Assembly: GCA_026984795.1 (NCBI GenBank)
Contig: JALSRK010000072.1
Location: 1-64,000 of the forward strand
Length of the DNA: 64,000 bases
Direction of reading: 5' to 3'
DNA from: Solibacteraceae bacterium
GTDB lineage: Bacteria > Acidobacteriota > Terriglobia > Bryobacterales > Bryobacteraceae
Every line of letters begins with the position of its first letter. Position 1 is the stretch's first letter. This document shows positions 42,245 to 50,148 of the stretch, in pieces. The translations under genes were made by a program, and so were the position numbers. A model generated the notes under the pieces. The model ran no database searches. It was not told where the DNA came from and saw only the letters and a program-made list of their open reading frames with translations.

Positions 42245-44365
42245 ATGAGACGGACCTTTTCTGTGATTGCTCCGAGGTTGCTGGCCGCGGGCTTGACCGT
42301 CGTGACGGCGGCCCGAGCGGGGAATCCGCCGTGGCGCACCGAAGCCCCCGAGGCCCATGGGCTGGACAAGGCGAAGCTCGACGCCGCCCGGGACGCGCTG
42401 GCGCGGCGCGACACCAAGAGCTTCCTGGTAGTGCGCGACGGGGTGATTGTCTATGAGTGGTATGCGGCGGACCACGGCCCGCAAAAACGGCACTACACCG
42501 CGTCGCTGGCCAAGGCGCTGGTGGGCGGGATGTCGCTCCTGGTGGCGCTGAGCGACGGGCGGCTGGATCCGGACGATCCGGCGTGGCTCTATATACCGGC
42601 CTGGCGGGACGATCCGCTCAAGTCGCGCATCACGATCCGCCATCTGGCGACGCACAGCTCCGGCATCGAGAACGCCGAGCAGGACGGCATCCCTCACATG
42701 GAACTGCCCGGCTGGAAGGGCGTCTTCTGGCGCAAGGATCCGGACCCCTTCCGGGTGGCGATCCACGACGCCCCGGTGCTGTTCCCGCCGGGTACGCGTT
42801 ACGCCTACAGCAATCCGGGCATGGCGGCGCTGGCCTACGCGGTGACGGCGAGCCTGCGCGGGTCGCGATACGAGGACATCCGGAGCCTGCTGCGGGAGAG
42901 GATCATGGAGCCGGTCGGACTGAGCGAAGAGGAGTGGTCGATCGGCTACGGCCAGACGTACGAAGTGGACGGGCTGAAGCTGGTGGCCAACTGGGGCGGG
43001 GGCTCGTTCACGGCGCGGGCGGTGGCGCGGGTCGGCTGGCTGATGCTGCGCCGGGGCAACTGGGCCGGCCGGCAGTTGGTCGATCCGGGCTGGGTGGACC
43101 GGGTGACGGCCTACGCCGGCATGCCGCTTCCGGAACGCACCAAGACGAATCCGCAACCCGGCTCGGGGTTGGCCTGGTATACGAACTTCGATCATGTCTG
43201 GCCGAAGGCGCCGCCGGATACGATCGCCGGGGCGGGGGCCGGCCAGCAGGTTCTGGTAGTGATCCGGAGCCTGGGGCTGGTCATCGTGCGGAACGGCGGA
43301 GGGATGACGGCGCCGGAGTCGTTCTGGGGCGGGATCGAGGAGTTGGTGATCAACCCGGTGCTCGCGGCGGTGAAGGGCTACACGCCGGGGGCGGGCCTGC
43401 GGGAGAAGGCGCCGTACCCGCCGAGCCCGGTGATCCGCAGCGTGCACTTCGCCGAGCCGGCGGCGATCGTCCGGCGGGCCTGCGGCTCGGACAACTGGCC
43501 GCTCACCTGGGCCGACGACGGCAACCTCTACACAGCCTACGGCGACGGGTGGGGATTCGAGCCCAAGGTAGGGGAGAAGCTGAGCCTGGGTCTGGCGAAG
43601 ATCCTGGGCTCGCCTACCGACTTTCAGGGGATCAACATCCGTTCGGCGACCGGCGAGCAGCGGGGCCAAGGCGCGCGAGGCAAGAAGGCGAGCGGGATGC
43701 TGTTCCTCGACGGGCGGCTCTACATGTGGGTGCGCAACGCCGGGAACTCCCAGCTTGCTTACTCAGAGGACTACGGCAAGACCTGGCGCTGGGCGGATTG
43801 GAAGTTCACCACCAGCTTCGGCCACCCGGTGTTCCTGAATTACGGAAAGAACTACGCCGGGGCGCGGGACGGGTACGTCTATGTCTATTCCCACGACAGC
43901 GACAGCGCCTACGAGCCGGCCGATCGGATGGTGCTGGCGCGGGTACCCAAGGACCGGATCCTCGAGCGGGCGACTTACGAGTTCTTCGCCGGGCTGGAAG
44001 ACGGCCGGCCGAGGTGGACCAGGAACATCGCGGAGCGGGGAGCGGTGTTCCTCAACAAGGGCAAGTGCTACCGGTCGTCGGTCAGTTACAACCCGGGGCT
44101 GAAGCGCTACTTCTGGGTCCAGCCGCTGCCCGGAGACGCCATCCGCTACACGGGAGGGCTGGGGATCTACGATGCTCCGGAGCCGTGGGGGCCTTGGACG
44201 ACGGTCTTCTACACGGAGCACTTCGACGTCGGCCCGGGCGAGAACGCCCACTTGCCGGTGAAGTGGATGAGCGCCGACGGGCGGGACCTGTACATGGTCT
44301 CTTCCGGGGACGACTGCTTCACGGTCCGGCGGCTGCGGCTGGCGGTTGTGGGAAGCGAACCGTGA
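42245..44365 (+). CDS. Class C beta-lactamase-fold serine hydrolase fused to a DUF4185-like propeller
   Basis: 706 residues from ATG 42245, with GAGGAAAG upstream. Signal peptide ending TAARA. Residues ~35-385 are a serine hydrolase of the beta-lactamase/DD-peptidase fold: nucleophile Ser87 in YTASLAKALVG (SxxK), YAYSNPG (YxN), then GAGAGQQVLVVIRSLGLVIV near the third motif. Residues ~395-700 resemble DUF4185: VHFAEPAAIVRRACGSDNWP, LTWADDGNLYTAYGDGWGFE, LAYSEDYGKTWRWADWKF, a five-bladed-propeller-like module of putative glycosidases. The joined architecture suggests an exported esterase with a glycan-binding or hydrolytic partner domain. Substrate unknown. Confidence 0.85.
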   Translation: MRRTFSVIAPRLLAAGLTVVTAARAGNPPWRTEAPEAHGLDKAKLDAARDALARRDTKSFLVVRDGVIVYEWYAADHGPQKRHYTASLAKALVGGMSLLVALSDGRLDPDDPAWLYIPAWRDDPLKSRITIRHLATHSSGIENAEQDGIPHMELPGWKGVFWRKDPDPFRVAIHDAPVLFPPGTRYAYSNPGMAALAYAVTASLRGSRYEDIRSLLRERIMEPVGLSEEEWSIGYGQTYEVDGLKLVANWGGGSFTARAVARVGWLMLRRGNWAGRQLVDPGWVDRVTAYAGMPLPERTKTNPQPGSGLAWYTNFDHVWPKAPPDTIAGAGAGQQVLVVIRSLGLVIVRNGGGMTAPESFWGGIEELVINPVLAAVKGYTPGAGLREKAPYPPSPVIRSVHFAEPAAIVRRACGSDNWPLTWADDGNLYTAYGDGWGFEPKVGEKLSLGLAKILGSPTDFQGINIRSATGEQRGQGARGKKASGMLFLDGRLYMWVRNAGNSQLAYSEDYGKTWRWADWKFTTSFGHPVFLNYGKNYAGARDGYVYVYSHDSDSAYEPADRMVLARVPKDRILERATYEFFAGLEDGRPRWTRNIAERGAVFLNKGKCYRSSVSYNPGLKRYFWVQPLPGDAIRYTGGLGIYDAPEPWGPWTTVFYTEHFDVGPGENAHLPVKWMSADGRDLYMVSSGDDCFTVRRLRLAVVGSEP

Positions 44366-44550
44366 GGCCGATCCCGGGCCCCGCGGCGGAGGGGGACTCA
44401 AAGCGGCGCCGTGCCGGGAATGCCGGCCGGAGGGGCAGTATTTGGGAGCGATGGGCTGGGAAGAGCGCATCAGTAGCCACCGGCCTCCTACGGGCAGGGA
44501 GAAAGTCTTACGGATTCCGGGGATTCAAGCCGGGGGAAGTTCGCTGCGGT

Positions 44551-44626
44551 TGGTGGCCAGGGACGGAATCGAACCGCCGACGCCAGCCTTTTCAGGGCTG
44601 CGCTCTACCAACTGAGCTACCTGGCC
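44551..44626 (-). tRNA. tRNA-Phe (anticodon GAA)
   Basis: Minus strand 44626-44551: acceptor GGCCAGG/CCTGGCC, D-stem GCTC/GAGC with AGTTGGTA, anticodon stem CAGCC/GGCTG with loop CTGAAAA, T-stem GGCGG/CCGTC (a mismatch or wobble at one pair) with TTCGATT, discriminator A, encoded CCA. The anticodon GAA (44593-44591) reads UUC/UUU. Confidence 0.97.
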
Positions 44627-44801
44627 ACCGTAGCCGTTCTGGAAGTAATTTTAGCAGAAGCGGCGCGGGGCGGTACAAGAGGGCGCGGGGCCCAGCCGGG
44701 CGCGGCGGATAGCGGACATGGGGAACGGGCCGGCGGCAGAGGGGCGGGCGGCGCGCCAGGGCCGCCGCCTGGGACAATAAGAAGAGGATGGAGGAAGGCT
44801 T

Positions 44802-45515
44802 ATGCGTTGGGTGGCAGGGCTGCTGCTGGCCGCGGCGCCGGCGCTGGCCGGGGGCTTCTGGAACAAGAAACCATTTCCCGGCTGGAGCCGCCAGCAGGTG
44901 ATCGAGCTCCTGACGCGTTCCCCCTGGGCGGAGAGTGAAACGGTGCTGTTCGACTTCCGTGAGGCGGGTCCGCAGCGGCCGGTGACGTGGAAAGACCTGG
45001 GCGTGCCCGGTAACGGACAGGGGCCGACGATCACCGGCGGCAGTCCGGTAGGCGGCATCGGGGCCCCGAAGACGAAGGACAAGATTGAAGCGCAGATCAA
45101 CGTCCGGTGGTCCAGCGCGCTGCCGGTGCGCCAGGCCACGGCGCTGACGAAGTTCGGCCGCGAGGGGCTGGAGGAGCCCGGAGCCAAAGAGCTGCTCGAA
45201 GACCGGCCGAAGTTCTATGTGCTGGAGATCTCGGGGGTGCCGGCGGCGGTAGCCTACTCCGGCATACCGGTGATGCAGGCGGACTTGTACCGGGACTTGC
45301 GTCTGGTGACCGGCAGGGGCCGGGCCATCCGTCCCGAAAGCGTCTACATCACCCCCAAGGGGGCCACGCTGAACATTGCGATCCGTTTCCGCAAACACCC
45401 GCCGATCACCCTGAAAGACAAGACGCTCGAGATCCGCATCCAGTACGACCTGCTGAAGATCAAGCGTAAGTGGAAGCTCCGGGAGATGGTCTACCGGGGC
45501 AAGCTGGAGCTCTGA
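44802..45515 (+). CDS. Secreted protein of unknown function
   Basis: 237 residues from ATG 44802, with GGAGGAAGGCTT upstream. Signal peptide MRWVAGLLLAAAPALAG. The mature protein starts GGFWNKKPFPGWSRQQVIEL followed by LTRSPWA. I recall this FWxKKPFxxWSxxQVxxLLTxSPWA opening from secreted Solibacter-type proteins but know no function. The centre has IEAQINVRWSSALPVRQATA and the C-terminus is beta-rich and basic, ending MVYRGKLEL. Converges with the LRR lipoprotein gene (9-bp gap). Confidence 0.8.
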   Translation: MRWVAGLLLAAAPALAGGFWNKKPFPGWSRQQVIELLTRSPWAESETVLFDFREAGPQRPVTWKDLGVPGNGQGPTITGGSPVGGIGAPKTKDKIEAQINVRWSSALPVRQATALTKFGREGLEEPGAKELLEDRPKFYVLEISGVPAAVAYSGIPVMQADLYRDLRLVTGRGRAIRPESVYITPKGATLNIAIRFRKHPPITLKDKTLEIRIQYDLLKIKRKWKLREMVYRGKLEL

Positions 45516-45524
45516 GGGCCGCCT

Positions 45525-46370
45525 TCAACGAAACTCGCCGTGGTCGTAGCGCGGCCAGAAGATCTGGGGCGGCATCCGGTTCTCGAAGGTGGTCCCGATC
45601 TCGCGCAGGGTGGGCATGTTACGGGCGATCTCGAGCCCTTTCTTGATGTTGGCGGGGGTGAAGATGAGGCGGGTGAGGCGGAGCTCCTTGATGGGGGTCA
45701 GGTCGGTAACCGGCGTCTCGGCGATGTGGAGCCGCTCCAGGGTCCGGCTGATGGCCAGCGGTTTGATGTCGGCGACGCGGGTGCGATGCAGGGTGAGGCT
45801 GACCAGCGGGCAGAGCCGGATCGGGGTGATGTCGGAGACGGGCGTCTCGTTGAGCCAGAGCATCTGCAAAGGCATACCGCGGAGCGGCGAGAGGTCGGTT
45901 ACGAGGGTGCCGAAAAGGTTCAACTCCACCAGGGGCATGCCGGAGAGAGGCGAGAGATCGCGCACCCGGGTGTTGTTGAGGTAGAGCTTCACCAGTCTCA
46001 TGCCGCGCAGGGCAGAGAGGTCGGTGACGGCGGTGTCTTCCAGGTAGAGCTCCACCAGGGGCAGGTTGGCGAGCGGAGCCAGGTCCGAGACATCCGTGCC
46101 GCGGAGGTCGAGCACGCGCAGATCCATGTCGGCCAGCGGTGAGACATCGGTGACGTTGGCGCCCGTAAGCTGCATGGAAACGACGCGACCGAGTTCGATC
46201 TCGAACAGCGCCCGGCCGTTGTAGTTTGGGTTTTTGGATTTTAGCGCGGCGTGGACGTCCTCGGGGGTCCACTTGCCGCCGCGGCCGGGGGAGTGGCTGC
46301 AAGCGGCGAGAAGAAAAAAGAGCACGGCGGCGGTGAGGGCTGCGGCCGGGCGGAAGGTGCGGTGTTGCAT
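45525..46370 (-). CDS. Leucine-rich-repeat lipoprotein
   Basis: 281 residues from ATG 46370. The lipobox LAAC in AAVLFFLLAACSHS predicts a lipid anchor. About eight internalin-like LRRs of ~22-24 residues follow from residue ~70: DVSPLADMDLRVLDLRGTDV, DLAPLANLPLVELYLEDTAV, DLSALRGMRLVKLYLNNTRV, and so on with the TxVxDLxPLxxMPLxxLxL pattern. The cap is an N-terminal helical stretch (EDVHAALKSKNPNYNGRALF). LRR lipoproteins of this size usually mediate protein binding at the cell surface; the partner is unknown. Confidence 0.88.
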   Translation of the reverse strand: MQHRTFRPAAALTAAVLFFLLAACSHSPGRGGKWTPEDVHAALKSKNPNYNGRALFEIELGRVVSMQLTGANVTDVSPLADMDLRVLDLRGTDVSDLAPLANLPLVELYLEDTAVTDLSALRGMRLVKLYLNNTRVRDLSPLSGMPLVELNLFGTLVTDLSPLRGMPLQMLWLNETPVSDITPIRLCPLVSLTLHRTRVADIKPLAISRTLERLHIAETPVTDLTPIKELRLTRLIFTPANIKKGLEIARNMPTLREIGTTFENRMPPQIFWPRYDHGEFR

Positions 46371-46482
46371 GAAAACTCCTCACTCACTCTACACCAGCGG
46401 CGGCGGAGGGAACCGGCGCAGGAAGCCGAAGAGCGGAGCCGGCCAGCCAAAGAAAACCCGGGGGCAGCCAGCCAATTGCGGG

Positions 46483-46590
46483 CTCTGTGTTGACGAGGCG
46501 TCCCGGCGCCGGCAACTAGCCGCAGTCCCCGCATTTTCTGGGGTTGGTCGGGCGCCCCGGCGCGGGCAGTTGCCAGCAGTCTATGCATTT
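46483..46590 (-). repeat. 54-bp imperfect tandem repeat with in-frame CxxC coding potential
   Basis: Two adjacent 54-bp units on the minus strand (46590-46537 and 46536-46483) share AAATGC...GACTGC...TTGCC/CTGCC...GCGCCGGG-CGCC. Translated, unit 1 reads KCIDCWQLPAPGRPTNPR and unit 2 KCGDCG-stop-LPAPGRLVNTE. A degraded third copy may follow. The frame is the same as that of the HAD gene upstream, whose amber stop is at 46633-46635; 38 sense codons separate the two stops. Confidence 0.6.
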
Positions 46591-46632
46591 CCCAGACTCC
46601 ACTTTGCACGAGGGGCGGAACCAAGGAGGAGC

Positions 46633-47127
46633 CTAGCGCCGGAGCCCGGCCACGAGGCGGCGGGGGTCGAGGAGCAGGTCGAGGGCGGCTTCGGCCCCGT
46701 GGAGGAACAGGTTCGCCGCCTGGATGGCCTCGACGGCGCAGCCTTCCCCGTTGTCCACGGCGATGGCAAGGCCTCCGGCGGCGCGGACGGCGGCCAGCAT
46801 CAGGCGGTCGTTCATGCCGTTGCCGAAGGCGGCGGTCTCGCGGAGGCCGGCCGAGTGGACGAAGGCGTGCTTCTGGAGGTCGTGGTCCCGGGCTTCGAGG
46901 ATGTGGACCTGGAGGGGCAGGCCGGCCAGTTCGGCGGCGGCGGTGCCGAAGGTGTCAGAGGTCAGGACGATGATCTCGAGGATCCCAGCGAGGCGCACGA
47001 TCCGCTCGCGGACAACGGCGCTCAAACGGCCGGCGCAGGAGAGCGTGCCGGAGTAGTCGGACACAAGGCGGCGGATTACGAGTTCACCCCGGCCGGGGAT
47101 GTCCACGTGGATGCCCGGTCTGTCCAT
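46633..47127 (-). CDS. HAD-superfamily hydrolase (soluble P-type-ATPase-like phosphatase)
   Basis: 164 residues from ATG 47127, beginning seven bases after the next gene's end on the same strand. The nucleophile motif is LVSDYSGTLSC (Asp24, DxxGTL), then EIIVLTSDTFGTAAAELAGL (motif II Thr/Ser) and AFGNGMNDRLMLAAVRAAGG (motif IV, GNGxND), the minimal catalytic set of HAD phosphatases without a cap domain. It resembles the soluble P-type-ATPase-like group. The substrate is unknown. The frame is open for a further 38 codons beyond the TAG stop (to 46516), encoding CKVESGKCIDCWQLP and KCGDCG. Confidence 0.85.
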   Translation of the reverse strand: MDRPGIHVDIPGRGELVIRRLVSDYSGTLSCAGRLSAVVRERIVRLAGILEIIVLTSDTFGTAAAELAGLPLQVHILEARDHDLQKHAFVHSAGLRETAAFGNGMNDRLMLAAVRAAGGLAIAVDNGEGCAVEAIQAANLFLHGAEAALDLLLDPRRLVAGLRR

Positions 47128-47134
47128 GCGGCTT

Positions 47135-48904
47135 TCAGTCCTTTCCAGTGAGCCGAAGGGCGGTCCGGAGGCCGCCGGCGCACTGGATGCCGGGGATGAA
47201 GAAGCGGTCGAGGAACTCCTGATCGGAGCCTTGAAACGAACCGGGGCCGGTGAGCAGGCGGACGGCATGCGAAGGCGCCAGCGCAGCCGCGAAGAGTGCC
47301 CAGACGGCGGCGTCGCCGGAGCCGGCGAGTTCGAGGTCCTTGTAACCCTGGGAGCGGAGCCAGGCGAGGGCGGTGAGAATATCCTGGACGCGGCAGGCGT
47401 CGTCGGAGAGGTTGAAGGTGTAGAAGTGCTGGTGGGAGCGGTCGCGGGGGGCGATGGCGCGGCCGGTCTGGAAGGCGTCGATGGCCAGGACAGTGCGGCC
47501 GGCGGAGATGGCTCGGCGGGCTTGAGAGGAAGCGAGGGCCGCCTCGGCCCCGTCCGGGTGAAGGACGAGGGTGGCGGCGGTAGAGGAGCCGGGCCGCAGC
47601 AGGCCGGGGACACGGTCGCCCACTGCGGGCCGGGAAAGGACGACGGTCTCACCGTCCTTCTCGGAGACCACGCGTTCCGGCCAATCGGCCTTGACGGCCA
47701 GCTCGAGCAGGGAGCGCAGGCGGTCCGGATCTTCGATCGCCTCCACGCGGCGCCGTACTAAGTCGCGCCAGCGGGCGAAGAGCTCCTGGTAGCCGACGGC
47801 GTCGCGCGGACGGGGACGGCCGTAGAAGACGAGCAGGTCCGGCGGTTGTTCGATGCGGGTGGATTTCTCCTGGATCGAGGCCGCGTCCGGCCGCTTCAGA
47901 ATGTGTTTGGCGAAGAAGCGGTAGACGGCGACGCGACTGTCCTGGTTGTAGTTGTGCGGGGCGTCGAATTGGACGGCCTCGACCATCTCCGGCTTGCCGT
48001 AGAGCGCGTAGACGCTGCGAACGTCGGGGAACTCCTCCTTCGGGACGTTGCGGGTCCAGTCGCCGGTGGCCGAGACGATCAGTTGCGGCTTGGGGGCCAT
48101 CATGGCGGCGAACTCGACGTTGTAGGCGCCGACGCGGAGCCCCGGGGCGTTCTCGCAGACGCAACCGCCTTGCATGATGGCGGAGACCATGTTCACCGGC
48201 GCGGAGGCGGCGAGCCGGTCGTCCACGGCGGCCAGAAGGAAGGTCTGCGTGCCGCCGCCGGAGGCTCCCGTGATGGCGATGCGGGAGCGATCCACATAGG
48301 GAAGTGACGAGAGGAAATCCAGGGCCCGGATCGAGTTCCAGAGCTGGAGCGAGAGGGGGCCGAAGTTCCAGAGCTTCTCGCGGCGGCCGGAGAAGCGGTG
48401 GGGGGAAGGCGGCGTGTCGTTGTAGCCGATCATGTCGTAGGAGAAGACGACGAAGCCGAGCAGGGCCAGATTGGCGGCGAGCCGCTGGCTGGAGCCGAGG
48501 GGCTGGTTCTCCAGGCGGCCGTAGTTCCAGTGGCCGTGGGGCTTGAGCACGGCGGGGAAGGGCCCGTCGCCGGTGGGCCGGTAGAGGTTGCCGGCGAGAT
48601 AGGAACCGGGCAGGGTGTGGATGAAGACCTTCTCGATGGTGTAGCCCTCGCGCTCGATGCGGCCGAAGATCTCCGGGCGCAGCGGGACGCGCTCGGGCTC
48701 GGGCAGCAGGCCGGCGGCGAAGAGGATCTGGCGGCGGAGGTGTTCCCGGCGGGCCTGCCACTGTTCCAAGGAATCGTAGCCGGGAAAGGTGAAGTGGGTG
48801 TCGGTGTTCGGGATGTTCGTGTTCCGGGAGTCGGCGCCGGGCACCTGGGCGGAGAGGCTGAGGACGAAGAGCACGGCAGTGAGCCAACGCATAGAAACGA
48901 GCAT
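47135..48904 (-). CDS. Secreted alpha/beta-hydrolase, acetyl-xylan-esterase / dienelactone-hydrolase-like
   Basis: About 589 residues from ATG 48904 (an alternative ATG lies at 48892). Signal peptide WLTAVLFVLSLSAQVPGA. The hydrolase core has AVLKPHGHWNYG (oxyanion strand), GFVVFSYDMIGYNDT, and the nucleophile elbow ITGASGGGTQTFLLAAVDD (Ser in GASGG), a GxSGGGxQ signature typical of acetyl-xylan-esterase-like proteins of Acidobacteria and Planctomycetes. The His is likely in FDAPHNYNQDSR. A C-terminal extension of about 220 residues (from ARWRDLVRRRVEAI) looks like a second, degenerate alpha/beta-hydrolase half with LELAGSGDAAVWALFAAALA. Likely deacylates glycans. Confidence 0.87.
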   Translation of the reverse strand: MLVSMRWLTAVLFVLSLSAQVPGADSRNTNIPNTDTHFTFPGYDSLEQWQARREHLRRQILFAAGLLPEPERVPLRPEIFGRIEREGYTIEKVFIHTLPGSYLAGNLYRPTGDGPFPAVLKPHGHWNYGRLENQPLGSSQRLAANLALLGFVVFSYDMIGYNDTPPSPHRFSGRREKLWNFGPLSLQLWNSIRALDFLSSLPYVDRSRIAITGASGGGTQTFLLAAVDDRLAASAPVNMVSAIMQGGCVCENAPGLRVGAYNVEFAAMMAPKPQLIVSATGDWTRNVPKEEFPDVRSVYALYGKPEMVEAVQFDAPHNYNQDSRVAVYRFFAKHILKRPDAASIQEKSTRIEQPPDLLVFYGRPRPRDAVGYQELFARWRDLVRRRVEAIEDPDRLRSLLELAVKADWPERVVSEKDGETVVLSRPAVGDRVPGLLRPGSSTAATLVLHPDGAEAALASSQARRAISAGRTVLAIDAFQTGRAIAPRDRSHQHFYTFNLSDDACRVQDILTALAWLRSQGYKDLELAGSGDAAVWALFAAALAPSHAVRLLTGPGSFQGSDQEFLDRFFIPGIQCAGGLRTALRLTGKD

Positions 48905-48969
48905 AACGTCAGAGCTCCTGGGCCGCAAGATTTGCTAACTTGAATAAAACATTTGTAATTCTGATTGTA

Positions 48970-48975
48970 TATAAT
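48970..48975 (+). promoter_or_regulatory. Candidate -10 box in an AT-rich divergent promoter
   Basis: TATAAT at 48970-48975 sits in the only strongly AT-rich stretch nearby (48931-48976), 75 bases upstream of the small gene at 49050 and between divergent genes. No convincing -35 box with 16-18 bp spacing is visible. Confidence 0.35.
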
Positions 48976-49049
48976 CAGGGATGCGGAGGGCCGGAACGAG
49001 GAAGGCGGGCAAAGTTTTGGCCGGCCGGCGCCGATATGGAGGACGAGTG

Positions 49050-49340
49050 ATGCTGGACGAAGCATATGAAGCCGAGTTGATCCTCTACCGCTTCAACCGG
49101 CTGATGCGCGAGCTGCTGAACGGCACGATGAAGCGCAATACTTTCCAGCCTTGGGAGATCGAACTGCTGCTGGACATCGAGGCGTGCAAGCTGAAAGGGC
49201 CCGCCCGGTGGCAGATCCTGCGGCAGTATCAGCGGGCGGTGCAGCGGGACATGGAAGATGGGGCCGCGCGTCCGATGAAACTTTCCGAGTACCTCTCCAG
49301 GCGCCGGCGGAAACGGCCCCGGACGGCTGTCGAAGCCTAG
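49050..49340 (+). CDS. Small conserved-looking hypothetical protein
   Basis: 96 residues from ATG 49050, chosen over an upstream ATG because GGAGG lies seven bases before it. Predicted helical: LDEAYEAELILYRFNRLMRE, FQPWEIELLLDIEACKLKGP, ARWQILRQYQRAVQRDMEDG, with a strongly basic tail (EYLSRRRRKRPRTAVEA). The pattern suggests a small cytosolic DNA- or RNA-associated protein; I do not recognise a named family. An AT-rich promoter with TATAAT precedes it. Confidence 0.7.
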   Translation: MLDEAYEAELILYRFNRLMRELLNGTMKRNTFQPWEIELLLDIEACKLKGPARWQILRQYQRAVQRDMEDGAARPMKLSEYLSRRRRKRPRTAVEA

Positions 49341-49403
49341 GGGTCGGCGTAAAGAGGAAGCGCAAGCAGGCGGCGGCAGGGGGAGGAGCCGCGAGCGGAC
49401 GGT

Positions 49404-50144
49404 TCAAGGCGCCGGTGACTTCTCGGCTTCGACGTCGATCACCTCGTGGTAGTACAGCAGCCGGCCGCAACTCTCGCAAACCATCGGCTCGGTGGCGTGC
49501 CTCAAATCCTGGAAATACTGGGGGCGGAAAGCGATGTTGCAAGCCGAGCAGCGGCCGCTGGTGCCTTCGGCCAGCACGGGGTAGCCCAAGCGCTTGCGGA
49601 TGCGCTCGTAGGAGGCGAAGATCTTGGGATTCAATGCAGCGGCAACGCGCTTGCGCTCTTGAATCGTCTCCTTGAGTTGTTCCTGATCGGCGGCGGTCTT
49701 ACGGCGCGCCTCGTCCTTTTCGCGGTCCACCTGTTTCTGTTCTTCGGCGAGCGCCGCCTCCGCTTGCTTGACGGCGTCGATCAGGGGTTCGGCCTCTTCC
49801 ATCAGCTCGAGAATGCGGTCTTCGGCTCTCCGAATCTCGGTTTCGGCATATTCGATCTCGTGTTGGAAGGCCCGGTACTGCTCGTTGGTACGGGCCTCGA
49901 GCATCTGGTCTTTCAGACGGGAGATCTTCCGTTCCTGGAGTTGGATCTGGCCTTCGAGTTGCCGGCGTTCCTTTTCGTTGGCGGCAAGGGCGGCCTGGTC
50001 GGCTTCCAGGCGGCGGCGGTGAGATTCGAGCTGCTTCTCGATTTCGGCGATGTGGTGGGGCAGGGCCGCGATTTCACGCTTGAGGGCGATGATCTTCTGG
50101 TCCAGGCTTTGAAGTTTCAGTGCCAGTTCTACGTCGGGCCCCAT
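49404..50144 (-). CDS. Coiled-coil protein with C4 zinc-ribbon (COG1579 type)
   Basis: About 246 residues from ATG 50144; a GTG at 50165 is also possible but would overlap the murJ stop. Residues ~10-185 are a continuous coiled coil (LKREIAALPHHIAEIEKQLE, IQLQERKISRLKDQMLEART). Then YERIRKRLGYPVLAEGTSGR and a zinc ribbon with RCSACNIAF and MVCESCGRLLYY (two CxxC pairs). This is the COG1579/zf-RING_7 family, thought to bind nucleic acid or act in ribosome-associated quality functions, with no assigned reaction. It is last in a dipeptidase-murJ-zinc ribbon operon, four bases after murJ. Confidence 0.88.
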   Translation of the reverse strand: MGPDVELALKLQSLDQKIIALKREIAALPHHIAEIEKQLESHRRRLEADQAALAANEKERRQLEGQIQLQERKISRLKDQMLEARTNEQYRAFQHEIEYAETEIRRAEDRILELMEEAEPLIDAVKQAEAALAEEQKQVDREKDEARRKTAADQEQLKETIQERKRVAAALNPKIFASYERIRKRLGYPVLAEGTSGRCSACNIAFRPQYFQDLRHATEPMVCESCGRLLYYHEVIDVEAEKSPAP

Positions 50145-50148
50145 TCGA

